Assembly (NCBI GenBank): GCA_910585815.1
Contig: CAJUFJ010000012.1
Span: 1 to 64,000, forward strand
Source of the DNA: an uncultured Oscillospiraceae bacterium
Lineage (GTDB): Bacteria; Bacillota; Clostridia; Oscillospirales; Oscillospiraceae
Length of the DNA: 64,000 nt
Direction: 5' to 3'
The position numbers were made by a program, and so were the translations under genes. Shown here piece by piece: positions 41,931-50,037 of the stretch; positions within the stretch are counted from its first letter, which is position 1; every line of letters begins with the position of its first letter. The notes under the pieces are model-generated. The model was not told the DNA's origin and searched no databases. It was given only the letters and a program-made list of their open reading frames with translations.

Positions 41931-43190
41931 ATGCCGCAGCTGTCCAAGCCGGCCAGGGTAAGCCTGACCAACGCGGCCCTTTTTGTCAAGTGGCTGCTGT
42001 ATTCCTGCCTGATCGGCGTAATCGTGGGCCTGGTGGCGGTGGCCTTCCATCTGGGCATCGAGCTGGCCGCCGAGCTGCGGGGGGAGCACCCCGGGATCAT
42101 CTGGCTGCTGCCCCTGGCCGGGCCGGCCATCGTGCTGCTGTACCAGGTGTGCGGCATGGAGAAGGACCGGGGCACCAACCTGGTGCTGGTGGCCGTGCGG
42201 GACGCGGAGCGCCTGAAGCTGCGCACCGCCCCCCTTATCTTCCTGTCCACCATCCTCACCCACCTGGCGGGGGGCTCGGCCGGACGGGAGGGGGCCGCCC
42301 TCCAGCTGGGCGCCTCCCTGTCCGCCTATCTGGGCCGGCTCCTGCGGCTGGACGAGAAGGACAAACGGATTGTGATGATGTGCGGCATGGCCGCCGCCTT
42401 CTCCGCCCTGTTCGGCACCCCCATCACCGCCGCCGTCTTCGCCATGGAGGTGGTCACGGTGGGCCGGATGTACTACGCCGCCATGGTGCCCTGCATGCTG
42501 TCCTCCTACGCGGCGGCCCTGGTGGCCCACGGCTTCGACCTCCACAACGTCCGCGGCTACCCAATTCACGACGCCCTGGGGCTGGAGCCGCTGCCCGTCC
42601 TTCAGGTGGCCCTTCTGGGGGTGCTGTGCGCCCTGCTGTCCATCTTCTTCTGCACCGTTATGCACGCCGCCCCCAGGCTCTATGCCAGGTACCTCCCCGA
42701 CCCCCTGCTCCGAGGGCTGGCGGGGGGCGTTCTGGTGCTGGCCCTCACCCTGCTGGTGGGAGAACAGACCTACAACGGCGCGGGGGACGGGGTCATCCGC
42801 AGCATGCTGGCCGGGGAGACCATCCCGGAGGCCTTCCTGCTGAAAATCCTCTTTACCGCCCTCACTTTGGGGGCGGGCTTCCGGGGGGGCGAGATCGTCC
42901 CCGTGCTGTTCACCGGCTGCGCCTTCGGCACCTGGGCGGGGCCCCTGCTGGGCCTGCCCCACGGCTTCTCCGGGGCGCTGGGGATGGCGGCCATCTTCTG
43001 CGGGGCCACCAACTGCCCCCTCAGCTCCATTCTGCTGGCCTTCGAGCTCTTTGGCGGGGAGAGCCTGCCCCTGTACGCCCTGTGCTGCGGGGTGTCCTAC
43101 ATGCTGTCCGGCTACTACGGGCTGTACAGCGAGCAGAAGATCATCTACTCCAAATTCAGCCCGGAGTGGATTGACAAGAAAACCCATTGA
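41931..43190 (+). CDS. ClC-family chloride/fluoride channel or antiporter
   Basis: 419 residues, 10-11 membrane helices. Signature regions: GGSAGREGAALQLGASL (the gating glutamate is present), GTPITAAVFAMEVV, and GGEIVPVLFTGCAFG. The GREG motif and short length fit the CLC-F (fluoride/proton antiport) branch as well as EriC; not decided by eye. GAGGAGG precedes ATG. Confidence 0.9.
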   Translation: MPQLSKPARVSLTNAALFVKWLLYSCLIGVIVGLVAVAFHLGIELAAELRGEHPGIIWLLPLAGPAIVLLYQVCGMEKDRGTNLVLVAVRDAERLKLRTAPLIFLSTILTHLAGGSAGREGAALQLGASLSAYLGRLLRLDEKDKRIVMMCGMAAAFSALFGTPITAAVFAMEVVTVGRMYYAAMVPCMLSSYAAALVAHGFDLHNVRGYPIHDALGLEPLPVLQVALLGVLCALLSIFFCTVMHAAPRLYARYLPDPLLRGLAGGVLVLALTLLVGEQTYNGAGDGVIRSMLAGETIPEAFLLKILFTALTLGAGFRGGEIVPVLFTGCAFGTWAGPLLGLPHGFSGALGMAAIFCGATNCPLSSILLAFELFGGESLPLYALCCGVSYMLSGYYGLYSEQKIIYSKFSPEWIDKKTH

Positions 43191-43244
43191 CCCAGGGGCC
43201 GCCCCTGCGCAGCCCACAACAGACAATGTAAAGGAGAATGAATT

Positions 43245-43616
43245 ATGACCACCTTCTATCACTACAACTTCAACGTGCTGGACCTGGACCGCAGCCTGGC
43301 CTTCTACCGGGAGGCGCTGAAGCTCTCCCCGGTGCGGGAGACGGAGGCGGACGACGGCTCCTTCAAGCTGGTCTTCCTGGGGGACGAGGCCGGCTCCCCC
43401 TTCCAGCTGGAGCTGACCTGGCTCCGGGACCGGAAGGAGCCCTACAACCTGGGGGAGTGCGAGTTCCACCTCGCCTTCCGCACCGACGAATACGACGCCC
43501 TCCACGCCAGGCACCAGGCCATGGGCTGCATCTGCTTTGAGAACCCCGCCATGGGCATCTACTTCATCTCCGACCCCGACGGCTACTGGATCGAGATTGT
43601 CCCGGAGACGCACTGA
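43245..43616 (+). CDS. VOC-superfamily glyoxalase-like protein
   Basis: 123 residues, two beta-alpha-beta-beta-beta units: FNVLDLDRSLAFYREALKL and GIYFISDPDGYWIEIVPE, with metal ligands His7, Glu-75-type and C-terminal Glu119. Typical lactoylglutathione lyase-like length. Gene ends overlapping the ATG of the acyltransferase, so the two are translationally coupled. Confidence 0.85.
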   Translation: MTTFYHYNFNVLDLDRSLAFYREALKLSPVRETEADDGSFKLVFLGDEAGSPFQLELTWLRDRKEPYNLGECEFHLAFRTDEYDALHARHQAMGCICFENPAMGIYFISDPDGYWIEIVPETH

Positions 43617-44656
43617 TGGCCCGGGGCGACCGTAATATGGGGTGGCCCGGCTTCTTCCGGGTGTTCACCGTGCTGTGCGCCATGATGCTGCTGCTGGCCC
43701 AGAGCGGACAGCAGCAGGTGGCGGCGGGCTCCGGGGCCTGGCAGGTGCTTTCAGTCTACGAGGGACTCACCTGCTGGGCCGTCCCCGCCCTGTTCATGCT
43801 GTGGGGGATGCTCGCTCTGGAGGAGGGCCGCCCCCAGGTATCGGCCAGCCTGCTGGGGCTGGCGCTGCCCACCTTCTGCCTGCTGGTGTTCTGGGGGGCG
43901 GTATACGCCGTGGTGTCCCATCTGCTGGGGGGCGGCCTCCTGTCCTGGCGCGGGGTGTGGGCCGCCCTGGTGTCCGCCGCCAAGGGAAACACCTACTTTC
44001 ACCTGTGGGTGCTCTACCCCCTTATCGGGCTGTATCTGGTCCACCCGGTGCTCCACCGGTTCACCGCCTCGGCCAGTCGGGGGGAGATGCGGTATTTCCT
44101 GGGGCTGTGCCTCCTCTTTGCCTCCCTCCTGCCCCTGTGGACCGCCCTGCGCCCCGAGAGCGCCGTCGCCGCCCAGCTGGAGCGGCTGCGGGTCCACCTG
44201 GTGCTGGGCTGGGTGGGGTGCTATGTGGGGGGCTGGTATCTGCGGCACTACACCATCAGCCGCCTGGCCGAATACCTTCTGTACATACTGGGTATTCTGG
44301 GGCTGGCAGTCACCGTGATGTCCCCTGCCGGCCTGGATCCCGCCCTCCTGCGGCAGTACACCGCCCCCAACGTCACCTTCGCGGCCGCCGCCTTCTGCGC
44401 CCTGTTCCGCTATGTGCTGGGCATCAGCGAGGAGCGGTCCCGCCGCCGGGCGGTGAACGAAATCGGGGCCTACGCCTTTGGCATCTACCTGATCTATCCC
44501 CTGTGGGCGCTGGTGTTCCAATGGTTCGGGGTCTCCCCGCTGGCCCCCTCCCCGGTGGTGGCCGTTCCCCTGTTCGCGCTGGTGTTCTTCCTCCTCTCCC
44601 TCCCCCTCGCCTGGCTGGTCAGCCTGATCCCCGGAGTGGGACCCAAGCTGACCTGA
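43616..44656 (+). CDS. Acyltransferase-3-family membrane protein
   Basis: 346 residues, about ten helices, as in the OafA/YjiP-type O-acyltransferase family: an N-terminal helix pair, a TYFHLWVLYPLIGLYLVHPV block (H-L-W-x-L-Y-P), and INEIGAYAFGIYLIYPL. The catalytic motif R/H near the N-terminus of the family is not evident. Acylates a cell-envelope glycan in typical relatives. Starts in TGATG overlap with the VOC gene. Confidence 0.8.
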   Translation: MARGDRNMGWPGFFRVFTVLCAMMLLLAQSGQQQVAAGSGAWQVLSVYEGLTCWAVPALFMLWGMLALEEGRPQVSASLLGLALPTFCLLVFWGAVYAVVSHLLGGGLLSWRGVWAALVSAAKGNTYFHLWVLYPLIGLYLVHPVLHRFTASASRGEMRYFLGLCLLFASLLPLWTALRPESAVAAQLERLRVHLVLGWVGCYVGGWYLRHYTISRLAEYLLYILGILGLAVTVMSPAGLDPALLRQYTAPNVTFAAAAFCALFRYVLGISEERSRRRAVNEIGAYAFGIYLIYPLWALVFQWFGVSPLAPSPVVAVPLFALVFFLLSLPLAWLVSLIPGVGPKLT

Positions 44657-44661
44657 AACGT

Positions 44662-44695
44662 AAAAAGCCCGGAACCGCTCACGGTTCCGGGCTTT
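44662..44695. terminator. Bidirectional terminator
   Basis: AAAAGCCCGGAACCG-CTCA-CGGTTCCGGGCTTT between convergent genes. Confidence 0.9.
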
Positions 44696-44700
44696 GTCGC

Positions 44701-44943
44701 TTACAGTGCCTCTTTCAGCGCCTGGGCCATCTGGTCCGGACAGGAGGTAGGTTTTGCGCCGCAGCGGATGCCCTCCATACGCTGGATGGCCTCCTCCACC
44801 TTCATCCCCTTGAGCAGGGAGGACAGCCCCTGCAAATTGCCGTCGCAGCCTCCCTCCACCTGGATGCTCTGAATCACACCCTCCTCCACTTCAATCTGGA
44901 AGTGCCGGGAGCAGGTGCCCCGGGGGGTATACTGAATGGTCAT
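44701..44943 (-). CDS. TSCPD-domain protein (TIGR03905 type)
   Basis: 80 residues. VEGGCDGNLQGLSSLLKGMK and CGAKPTSCPDQMAQALKEAL are the TSCPD domain, found at the end of class II ribonucleotide reductase and alone. Cys residues suggest a metal or redox site. Upstream there is a sigma-A promoter and a 0A box. Confidence 0.85.
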   Translation of the reverse strand: MTIQYTPRGTCSRHFQIEVEEGVIQSIQVEGGCDGNLQGLSSLLKGMKVEEAIQRMEGIRCGAKPTSCPDQMAQALKEAL

Positions 44944-44977
44944 GACGATGCCGCCTTTCTAACAAAATGAACCAGCC

Positions 44978-44984
44978 TTCGACA
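44978..44984 (-). promoter_or_regulatory. 0A box in the TSCPD gene leader
   Basis: TGTCGAA on the minus strand (exact consensus), downstream of the promoter at 45027-45055 and next to spo0A itself; suggests repression by Spo0A-P. Confidence 0.4.
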
Positions 44985-45026
44985 GATTGCGACATCCTTC
45001 GCCATCCCCCAGGCGGTATAATAGGA

Positions 45027-45055
45027 ATTATAGCAAATTCTGACGAAAAAGGCAA
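45027..45055 (-). promoter_or_regulatory. Promoter of the TSCPD gene
   Basis: Minus strand TTGCCT - 17 nt - TATAAT immediately after the spo0A stop codon. Confidence 0.65.
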
Positions 45056-45058
45056 CCC

Positions 45059-45823
45059 TTACTGGGCCGATCTGCGCCGGTTCAGTCGAATACGGTCGGC
45101 AATCATGGCGATAAATTCGCTGTTGGTGGGCTTTCCCTTGGCGTTGGACACGGTGTAGCCAAAGTATTTTTGCAGGGTCTCCAGGTCGCCCCGGTCCCAG
45201 GCCACCTCAATGGCGTGGCGGATGGCCCGCTCCACCCGGCTGGGGGTGGTGTTGAACCGCTTGGCCACCTCGGGGTAGAGCACCTTGGTCACTGCGTTGA
45301 TCACGTCCATGTCGTTCACCGCGATGATGATGGACTCCCGCAGGTACTGGTAACCCTTGATGTGGGCGGGTACGCCCACGTCGTGGATGATGGCGGTCAC
45401 CTGGCTCTCCAGGCTGGTGCTCCGGTCCTCGTCGGGCTCCGCGCCGCTGGGGGTCATCACCTGGCGCAGCCGCTCGGCCACCACTGTAAGCCGGCAGGGC
45501 TTGGTGACAAAGAAGTCCGCCCCCTTGGCCGCCGCCGCGTCCACCACGCTGCCCTTGATGTAGCCGGACAGGATCAGCACCCTGGGCCGCTCAGGCAGGC
45601 GGGAGATCGCGTCCAGCACATCCATGCCGTCCATGCCGCCGGTAAGCACCATGTCCATGACGACGGCGTCCGGGCGGTCCCGCTGCACAAAGCGCATCAG
45701 CTCTGCGCCGTCGCCCGTCTCGCCCACGACCTGAAAATCTGTTTCATCCGACAGTGCCCGGATCAGGTTCTTTCTGAATTCTGTCCCTGTATCGGCCACC
45801 ACGATTCGTTTCGTGTTTTCCAT
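45059..45823 (-). CDS. spo0A: Sporulation master regulator Spo0A
   Basis: 254 residues. Receiver domain (1-120) with phospho-acceptor Asp57 in VVMDMVLTGGMDG and Lys in VTKP. The first acidic pair reads VVADTGTEF, where most Spo0A have ADDN: one of the two Mg-binding aspartates is Thr12. The DNA-binding domain is complete: VTAIIHDVGVPAHIKGYQYL, LYPEVAKRFNTTPSRVERAI. Controls entry to sporulation. Two 0A-like boxes and a promoter lie upstream. Confidence 0.97.
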   Translation of the reverse strand: MENTKRIVVADTGTEFRKNLIRALSDETDFQVVGETGDGAELMRFVQRDRPDAVVMDMVLTGGMDGMDVLDAISRLPERPRVLILSGYIKGSVVDAAAAKGADFFVTKPCRLTVVAERLRQVMTPSGAEPDEDRSTSLESQVTAIIHDVGVPAHIKGYQYLRESIIIAVNDMDVINAVTKVLYPEVAKRFNTTPSRVERAIRHAIEVAWDRGDLETLQKYFGYTVSNAKGKPTNSEFIAMIADRIRLNRRRSAQ

Positions 45824-45894
45824 TCATGATCTTCCTTTCCTAAAAAATCTGTGACGACCGGCAAAAGGTCCCGATTTGCGCATACACGGTGCGT

Positions 45895-45986
45895 TTCGAC
45901 CGGTCGCCTACAATTTATCATATTACGGCAGATTTTGCAAGTCATTTTTTCGGATTTTATGGTACTTTTTATCAGCATATTCGACC
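45895..45986 (-). promoter_or_regulatory. spo0A promoter region with two 0A-like boxes
   Basis: Minus strand TTGCAA (45935-45940) - 17 nt - TAAATT (45912-45917). GGTCGAA boxes at 45980-45986 and 45895-45901 match the TGTCGAA consensus in six of seven bases, one upstream and one downstream of the promoter. Consistent with autoregulation by Spo0A-P. Confidence 0.5.
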
Positions 45987-46013
45987 TTTTTTCTACACAA
46001 ACAGAACATATTC

Positions 46014-46052
46014 TAAAAAATGCGGGTCCAAGCTGCCTGCTCGGACCCGCAT
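46014..46052 (-). terminator. Terminator of spoIVB
   Basis: ATGCGGGTCC and GGACCCGCAT around a 13-nt loop, followed by TTTTTTAG on the minus strand. Confidence 0.85.
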
Positions 46053-46068
46053 GCCCTGTCGAAGGGTA

Positions 46069-47181
46069 CTACCGCTTCTCCCCTGTGGCCTGTCGAAGCA
46101 TGTTGTCGGCCAAAATTCCATAGCCCCGGGTGGGGTCGTTGACCAGCACGTGGGTCACCGCCCCCACCAGGCGCCCGTTCTGGAGGATGGGCGAGCCGCT
46201 CATCCCCTGTACAATGCCCCCGGTGGCGGCCAGCAGGGCCGGGTCGGTCACCTCCACCATCATGCTGCGGGTGCCGTCCCCCTCCGGGTACAGGTGGGTG
46301 ATACGGACGGCAAACTCCTCCACCTCATCCCCCCGGATGTTGGACCAGATGGTGGCCGGGCCGGTCTCCACCTGGTCCCGGGAGGCCACCTCCACCGGCT
46401 CCACCGCGCTGCCCACCATCTCCCTGGGCATCTGCCCAAAAATCCCCAGGTTGGTGTTGGCATACAGGGTCCCCAGGTCCCGGGTCAGGTCAAACTGGCC
46501 GTGGAGCTCGCCGGGCGCGCCGCTGGCCCCCTTCTTCACCTCAGACACGCTGGCCGGCATGATGCTGCCCGACTCCAACGGCATAAGCATGGCGGTGTCC
46601 ACATCGTTGATGCCGTGGCCCAGCGCCCCGAATACGCCGCTGGACGGGTCGTAGAAGGTCATGGTTCCGATGCCGGCCATGGAGTCCCGGAGCCACACCC
46701 CCAGCTGATAGACCCCCTGATTGTTCTCCACCGCCGCCGCTGTCAGCTGGAGCTGCCGCTGGCCCCGCACGGCCTGGATGGTAAGGGGCTCGTCCTCCAA
46801 CTGCTTCACCAGGGCCTGTACCTCCTCAATGGTGTCCACCTCGCCGCCGTTGATGTGGGTAATCACATCGCCCGCCTTCAGGCCGCAGTCCCGGCCGGGA
46901 TAGGAGGCCCCTTCCCCGGTCTCCACCGGTGACAGGCCCACCACCAGAACGCCGTCGGAAAACAGCTTGATGCCCACCGCCTTACCCAGCGGAATAACGG
47001 TGCGGCCCACCGCGCCAGGGGCCTCCGGAGCCGGCTCCTGCCGGTCAGCCGCCAGCGCCGCCGGAGCAGCGGCCGCCGCCGCCCTTCCCCGGTCTCCAAC
47101 CAGCGACAGGGACAGGCAGATCACCACCCCCAAGGCGATCAGCCCAAACACCCCCGGGCCTTTTTTCTTTTCTTGTTCCAA
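46069..47181 (-). CDS. spoIVB: SpoIVB sporulation serine protease (S55)
   Basis: 370 residues. An N-terminal membrane segment (FGLIALGVVICLSLSLVG), a PDZ domain (about 90-160, GLKAGDVITHINGGEV) and the S55 protease domain (GALGHGIND; GGIVQGMSGSPILQ with catalytic Ser328/330). Made in the forespore, it cleaves SpoIVFA to trigger pro-sigma-K processing. Start is TTG 47181 with GGGGTGG upstream. Located just upstream of spo0A, as in Bacillus. Confidence 0.95.
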   Translation of the reverse strand: MEQEKKKGPGVFGLIALGVVICLSLSLVGDRGRAAAAAAPAALAADRQEPAPEAPGAVGRTVIPLGKAVGIKLFSDGVLVVGLSPVETGEGASYPGRDCGLKAGDVITHINGGEVDTIEEVQALVKQLEDEPLTIQAVRGQRQLQLTAAAVENNQGVYQLGVWLRDSMAGIGTMTFYDPSSGVFGALGHGINDVDTAMLMPLESGSIMPASVSEVKKGASGAPGELHGQFDLTRDLGTLYANTNLGIFGQMPREMVGSAVEPVEVASRDQVETGPATIWSNIRGDEVEEFAVRITHLYPEGDGTRSMMVEVTDPALLAATGGIVQGMSGSPILQNGRLVGAVTHVLVNDPTRGYGILADNMLRQATGEKR

Positions 47182-47200
47182 AATTCCACCCCCTTGCCGT

Positions 47201-47234
47201 AAAACAAAAAGCGGACGGACCGTGATCCGTCCGC
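47201..47234 (-). terminator. Terminator of the Spx/ArsC-like gene
   Basis: GCGGACGG and CCGTCCGC around a short loop, followed by TTTTTGTTTT on the minus strand; lies upstream of spoIVB. Confidence 0.85.
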
Positions 47235-47280
47235 CCTCTCATTATGGCCGGAGTTTTTAAAATTCAACCGTGGGGAGATA

Positions 47281-47628
47281 TTACAGCTTTTCCTCCCAAT
47301 CCCCCGGCCGGAAGCCGGTAAGCACAAAGCCGTCGCCCACCAGGATGGGCCGCTTCACCAGCATCCCATCGGAGGCCAGCAGCTCCAGCTGCTCCTCCTC
47401 ACTCATTCCGGGCAGCCTGTCCTTCAGGCCCAGCTCCCGATATTGGATGCCGGAGGTGTTAAAAAATTTTTTCAGGGGCATGCCGCTGGCCTGCCACCAG
47501 GTCCGCAGCTCGTCAGCGGTGGGATTTTCCTCCTTGATGTGCCGCGGGGTATAGTCCGCGCCCTGCTCGTCCAGGAATTTTTTGGCCTTCTGGCAGGTGG
47601 TGCATTTGGGGTACCATAAAAACAGCAT
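47281..47628 (-). CDS. ArsC/Spx-family thioredoxin-fold protein
   Basis: 115 residues from ATG 47628 (AAAGGAG upstream). CxxC at the N-terminus (WYPKCTTCQKAKKFL), RHIKEENPTADEL and KRPILVGDGFVLTGF. Closer to the YffB/arsenate-reductase-like group than to RNA-polymerase-binding Spx, judged by the C-terminus. Either redox enzyme or regulator. Confidence 0.85.
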   Translation of the reverse strand: MLFLWYPKCTTCQKAKKFLDEQGADYTPRHIKEENPTADELRTWWQASGMPLKKFFNTSGIQYRELGLKDRLPGMSEEEQLELLASDGMLVKRPILVGDGFVLTGFRPGDWEEKL

Positions 47629-47685
47629 AGTTCCACACTCCTTTATGTTTTGCCTATCGTACCACATTTTGACAAAACACGCAAG

Positions 47686-47862
47686 CTATCCCCCAAACTC
47701 CTCGGCCAGCATCTTCAGCTCCCCCAGGGTGGACACGGTGATGGTGCTCTCCAGCAGCCGCAGCTGGGCTTTGGCAGGCATGGTGTCCCAGTAGGACAGC
47801 AGGACGGCGTCGTGCCCCACCACATCCTGGGGCAGGCGGTAATATTGCTCAAATTGCTCCAT
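47686..47862 (-). CDS. Small conserved-looking protein, 58 residues
   Basis: 58 residues from ATG 47862 (GGAGGGGAG upstream). Soluble and helical: EQFEQYYRLPQDVV, LLSYWDTMPAKAQLRLLEST. The next gene upstream is at 47952. I do not recognise the family. Confidence 0.6.
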   Translation of the reverse strand: MEQFEQYYRLPQDVVGHDAVLLSYWDTMPAKAQLRLLESTITVSTLGELKMLAEEFGG

Positions 47863-47910
47863 AAAGCTCCCCTCCCGGCCACAGTTTGCCCGGGAACGGG
47901 GGCAATCATA

Positions 47911-47939
47911 CAAAAGGAGGCTGCCCGAACGGACAGCCT
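47911..47939 (-). terminator. Terminator of the coiled-coil gene
   Basis: AGGCTGTCC-GTTC-GGGCAGCCT followed by CCTTTTG on the minus strand. Confidence 0.8.
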
Positions 47940-47951
47940 GCCTTACAAAAC

Positions 47952-48356
47952 TCAGTCCTGCTTGTCTTCCTCCACAGCGGCCTCCACAGCGTCGGCCACG
48001 GCCTCAGCCGCCTCCTCCACCGTCTCGGCGGCGGCTTCGATCTCCGCCTCCACCTCGGCCTCGGGGTCGCCGGGCTGCTTCAGCTCCGCGATGCGCTCGT
48101 TGTTGGTCTCGATGGCCGCTTTGGAGGCGGTAATCTTCTCGCAGGCGGCGGCAAAAGCGCCGTCGGGAGAGGCGCCCTGCTCCGCGTAGTAGAGCTTGCC
48201 AATCTCGATATAGGCCTTTTTGATGGCGTCCTCCTCGGCCATGTTGGCGGCCTTCAGCTTGGCAATTTCGGCCAGCCGCTTGGACTGGGCCACGCCCGCC
48301 TGGGCCAGGTCAACCGCTCTGTCCTTCAAATTCTCAAAGGTGTTCTTAAAATCCAT
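47952..48356 (-). CDS. Coiled-coil cytoplasmic protein
   Basis: 134 residues. N-terminal helix MDFKNTFENLKDRAVDLAQA, then a long helix (QSKRLAEIAKLKAANMAEED), and an acidic Ala/Glu-rich tail. Similar in layout to bacterial proteins annotated as DUF-type 'serine proteinase' or zinc-ribbon-less stress proteins; no catalytic site. RBS AAAGGAGG. Confidence 0.7.
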   Translation of the reverse strand: MDFKNTFENLKDRAVDLAQAGVAQSKRLAEIAKLKAANMAEEDAIKKAYIEIGKLYYAEQGASPDGAFAAACEKITASKAAIETNNERIAELKQPGDPEAEVEAEIEAAAETVEEAAEAVADAVEAAVEEDKQD

Positions 48357-48400
48357 TGCAGATGCCTCCTTTAAATTACGGTTTCCCGTTTGGTGTCTCT

Positions 48401-48429
48401 ATTCTATCCGATTTTCTCCCGGGGTGCAA
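48401..48429 (-). promoter_or_regulatory. Promoter of the coiled-coil gene
   Basis: Minus strand TTGCAC - 17 nt - TAGAAT, 45 nt upstream of the start. Confidence 0.6.
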
Positions 48430-48483
48430 GAGGCTTTCCCTTTATTTAATGAATTTTTCATCCGCAGTATAACCGTCTTTTAA

Positions 48484-49830
48484 TCAATACCGACCAAAGT
48501 CACCGGAGCGGCCCTGGGTCACATCGGACCCGAACTGGTAGTCCTTGCCGGGGAGGATGGCGTTCAGGGCGATGCCGGCGATGGCGGCAATGGCCAAAGA
48601 GGTGAGGGTGATGTCGGTGCCCCCCACATGGAAGGTGAGGCCGGAAAACTCGTTGTTAAAGCCCCAGATTTTAAAGCCCAGGCCGCACACCATAATAACG
48701 GCGGCGATGATCAGGTTCCGGGAGTTGGTAAAGTCCACCCGGTTCTCCACCACGTTGCGCACGCCGATGGCAGAGATCATGCCGTAGAGGATGAAGGACA
48801 CGCCGCCGATGATGGCGGTGGGGATGGAGTTAATCACCGCCGCGAACTTGGGGGAGAAGGAGAGCACCACCGCATAGATGGCGGCCAGCCGGACCACCTT
48901 GGGGTCGAAGACCCGGGACAGCTCCAGCACGCCGGTGTTCTCGCCGTAAGTGGTGTTAGCGGGGCCGCCGCACAGGCCGGCCAGGGAGGTGGCGATGCCG
49001 TCACCGATAAGGGTGCGGTGCAGGCCCGGGTCCTCAATAAAGTTCTCCTCCACGGTGGCGGAGATGGCCGACATATCGCCGATGTGCTCCATCATGGCGG
49101 CCAGGGCGATGGGGGCCATCACCAGAATGGCGGTCAGGTCAAACTTGGCCAGCACAAAGGGCTGCAGGCCCACCAGCCTCTCGGCAGCCACCGCAGAAAA
49201 GTCCACCTGATTGGTCACCAGGGCCACCCCATAGGGCACCAGCACGCCCAGAAGGATGGGGATAATCTTAATCATGCCCTTGCCCCAGATATTGGCCGCC
49301 ACAATGACGGCCATGGACAGCAGGGCCAGCCACCAGTTGCTGGAGGCGTTATTGATGGCGCTGGGAGCCAGGGACAGACCGATCAGGATGATAATGGGCC
49401 CGGTGACCACCGGGGGCAGGAAGCTCATCACCTTGTGAACTCCCACCGCCTTAATCAGCCCGGCCAGCACCAGATAGAGCAGGCCGGCCACCACGATGCC
49501 GCCCAGGGCGTAGGGCAGCTTCTCCTCCCCGGACATGCCGGCGTAGATGCCCGAGTCCAGCTCGGCCACGGCAGCGAAGCCGCCCAGATAGGCGAAGGAG
49601 GAGCCCAGGAAAGCGGGCACCCGAAATTTAGTACACACATGGAAAAACAGAGTGCCCACGCCGGCAAAGAACAGGGTGGTCTGGATGGACAGGGGCAGGC
49701 CGTAGCCCCGGACCAGGATAGGCACCAGCACGGTGGCCCCAAACATAGCAAACATGTGCTGAAGGCCCAAAATCAGCATCTTGGGCAGGCCCAGCTGCCG
49801 GGCGTCACGGATGGGTTGGTTGTTGTTCAT
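48484..49830 (-). CDS. uraA: Uracil/xanthine permease (NCS2 family)
   Basis: 448 residues from ATG 49830 (AAGGAG upstream), 14 predicted helices. QHMFAMFGATVLVPILVRGY and the NCS2 motif region with SANTTYGEN-type sequence GGPANTTYGENTGVLELSRV mark UraA-like uracil permeases. Proton symport of uracil into the cell. Preceded by a leader peptide and an intrinsic terminator, so it is probably controlled by attenuation. Confidence 0.93.
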   Translation of the reverse strand: MNNNQPIRDARQLGLPKMLILGLQHMFAMFGATVLVPILVRGYGLPLSIQTTLFFAGVGTLFFHVCTKFRVPAFLGSSFAYLGGFAAVAELDSGIYAGMSGEEKLPYALGGIVVAGLLYLVLAGLIKAVGVHKVMSFLPPVVTGPIIILIGLSLAPSAINNASSNWWLALLSMAVIVAANIWGKGMIKIIPILLGVLVPYGVALVTNQVDFSAVAAERLVGLQPFVLAKFDLTAILVMAPIALAAMMEHIGDMSAISATVEENFIEDPGLHRTLIGDGIATSLAGLCGGPANTTYGENTGVLELSRVFDPKVVRLAAIYAVVLSFSPKFAAVINSIPTAIIGGVSFILYGMISAIGVRNVVENRVDFTNSRNLIIAAVIMVCGLGFKIWGFNNEFSGLTFHVGGTDITLTSLAIAAIAGIALNAILPGKDYQFGSDVTQGRSGDFGRY

Positions 49831-49853
49831 TTCGTTCTCCTTTCTCTCACGCA

Positions 49854-49882
49854 CAAAAAAAGACGATTCCCACTGAACCGTC
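49854..49882 (-). terminator. Leader terminator (attenuator) of uraA
   Basis: Minus strand GACG-G-TTC and GAA-T-CGTC form a stem with loop AGTGG, followed by eight T. It lies between the uraA promoter and the uraA RBS. Confidence 0.7.
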
Positions 49883-49937
49883 AAGCAAAAATAGAAACAG
49901 AGGAGCCACTAAAACTGATGCCAGTATCCTTCCGCAT
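49881..49937 (-). CDS. Leader peptide upstream of uraA
   Basis: ATG 49937 preceded by GGAGGGATTGCC opens an 18-codon frame (MRKDTGISFSGSSVSIFA) that stops in the first arm of the attenuator hairpin. Ribosomes on this frame would disturb the hairpin. A second frame of 31 codons from TTG reads right through the hairpin and is hydrophobic; its RBS spacing is only 3 nt. Confidence 0.45.
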   Translation of the reverse strand: MRKDTGISFSGSSVSIFA

Positions 49938-49964
49938 GGCAATCCCTCCTGTTCTATCCGAAGC

Positions 49965-49993
49965 ATTATACCAGAAACCGCCCAATTCCGCAA
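49965..49993 (-). promoter_or_regulatory. Promoter of uraA
   Basis: Minus strand TTGCGG - 17 nt - TATAAT, about 30 nt upstream of the leader frame. Confidence 0.65.
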
Positions 49994-50037
49994 GGGGAGC
50001 CGGGCGGTTTTTTCAGTTTTAGCAGTTTTCACAAATT

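Noticed and set aside
46056..46097. TGTCGAA words (0A boxes) near the spoIVB end
   Set aside because: They lie at the end of or after the coding region, not near a promoter; probably chance.
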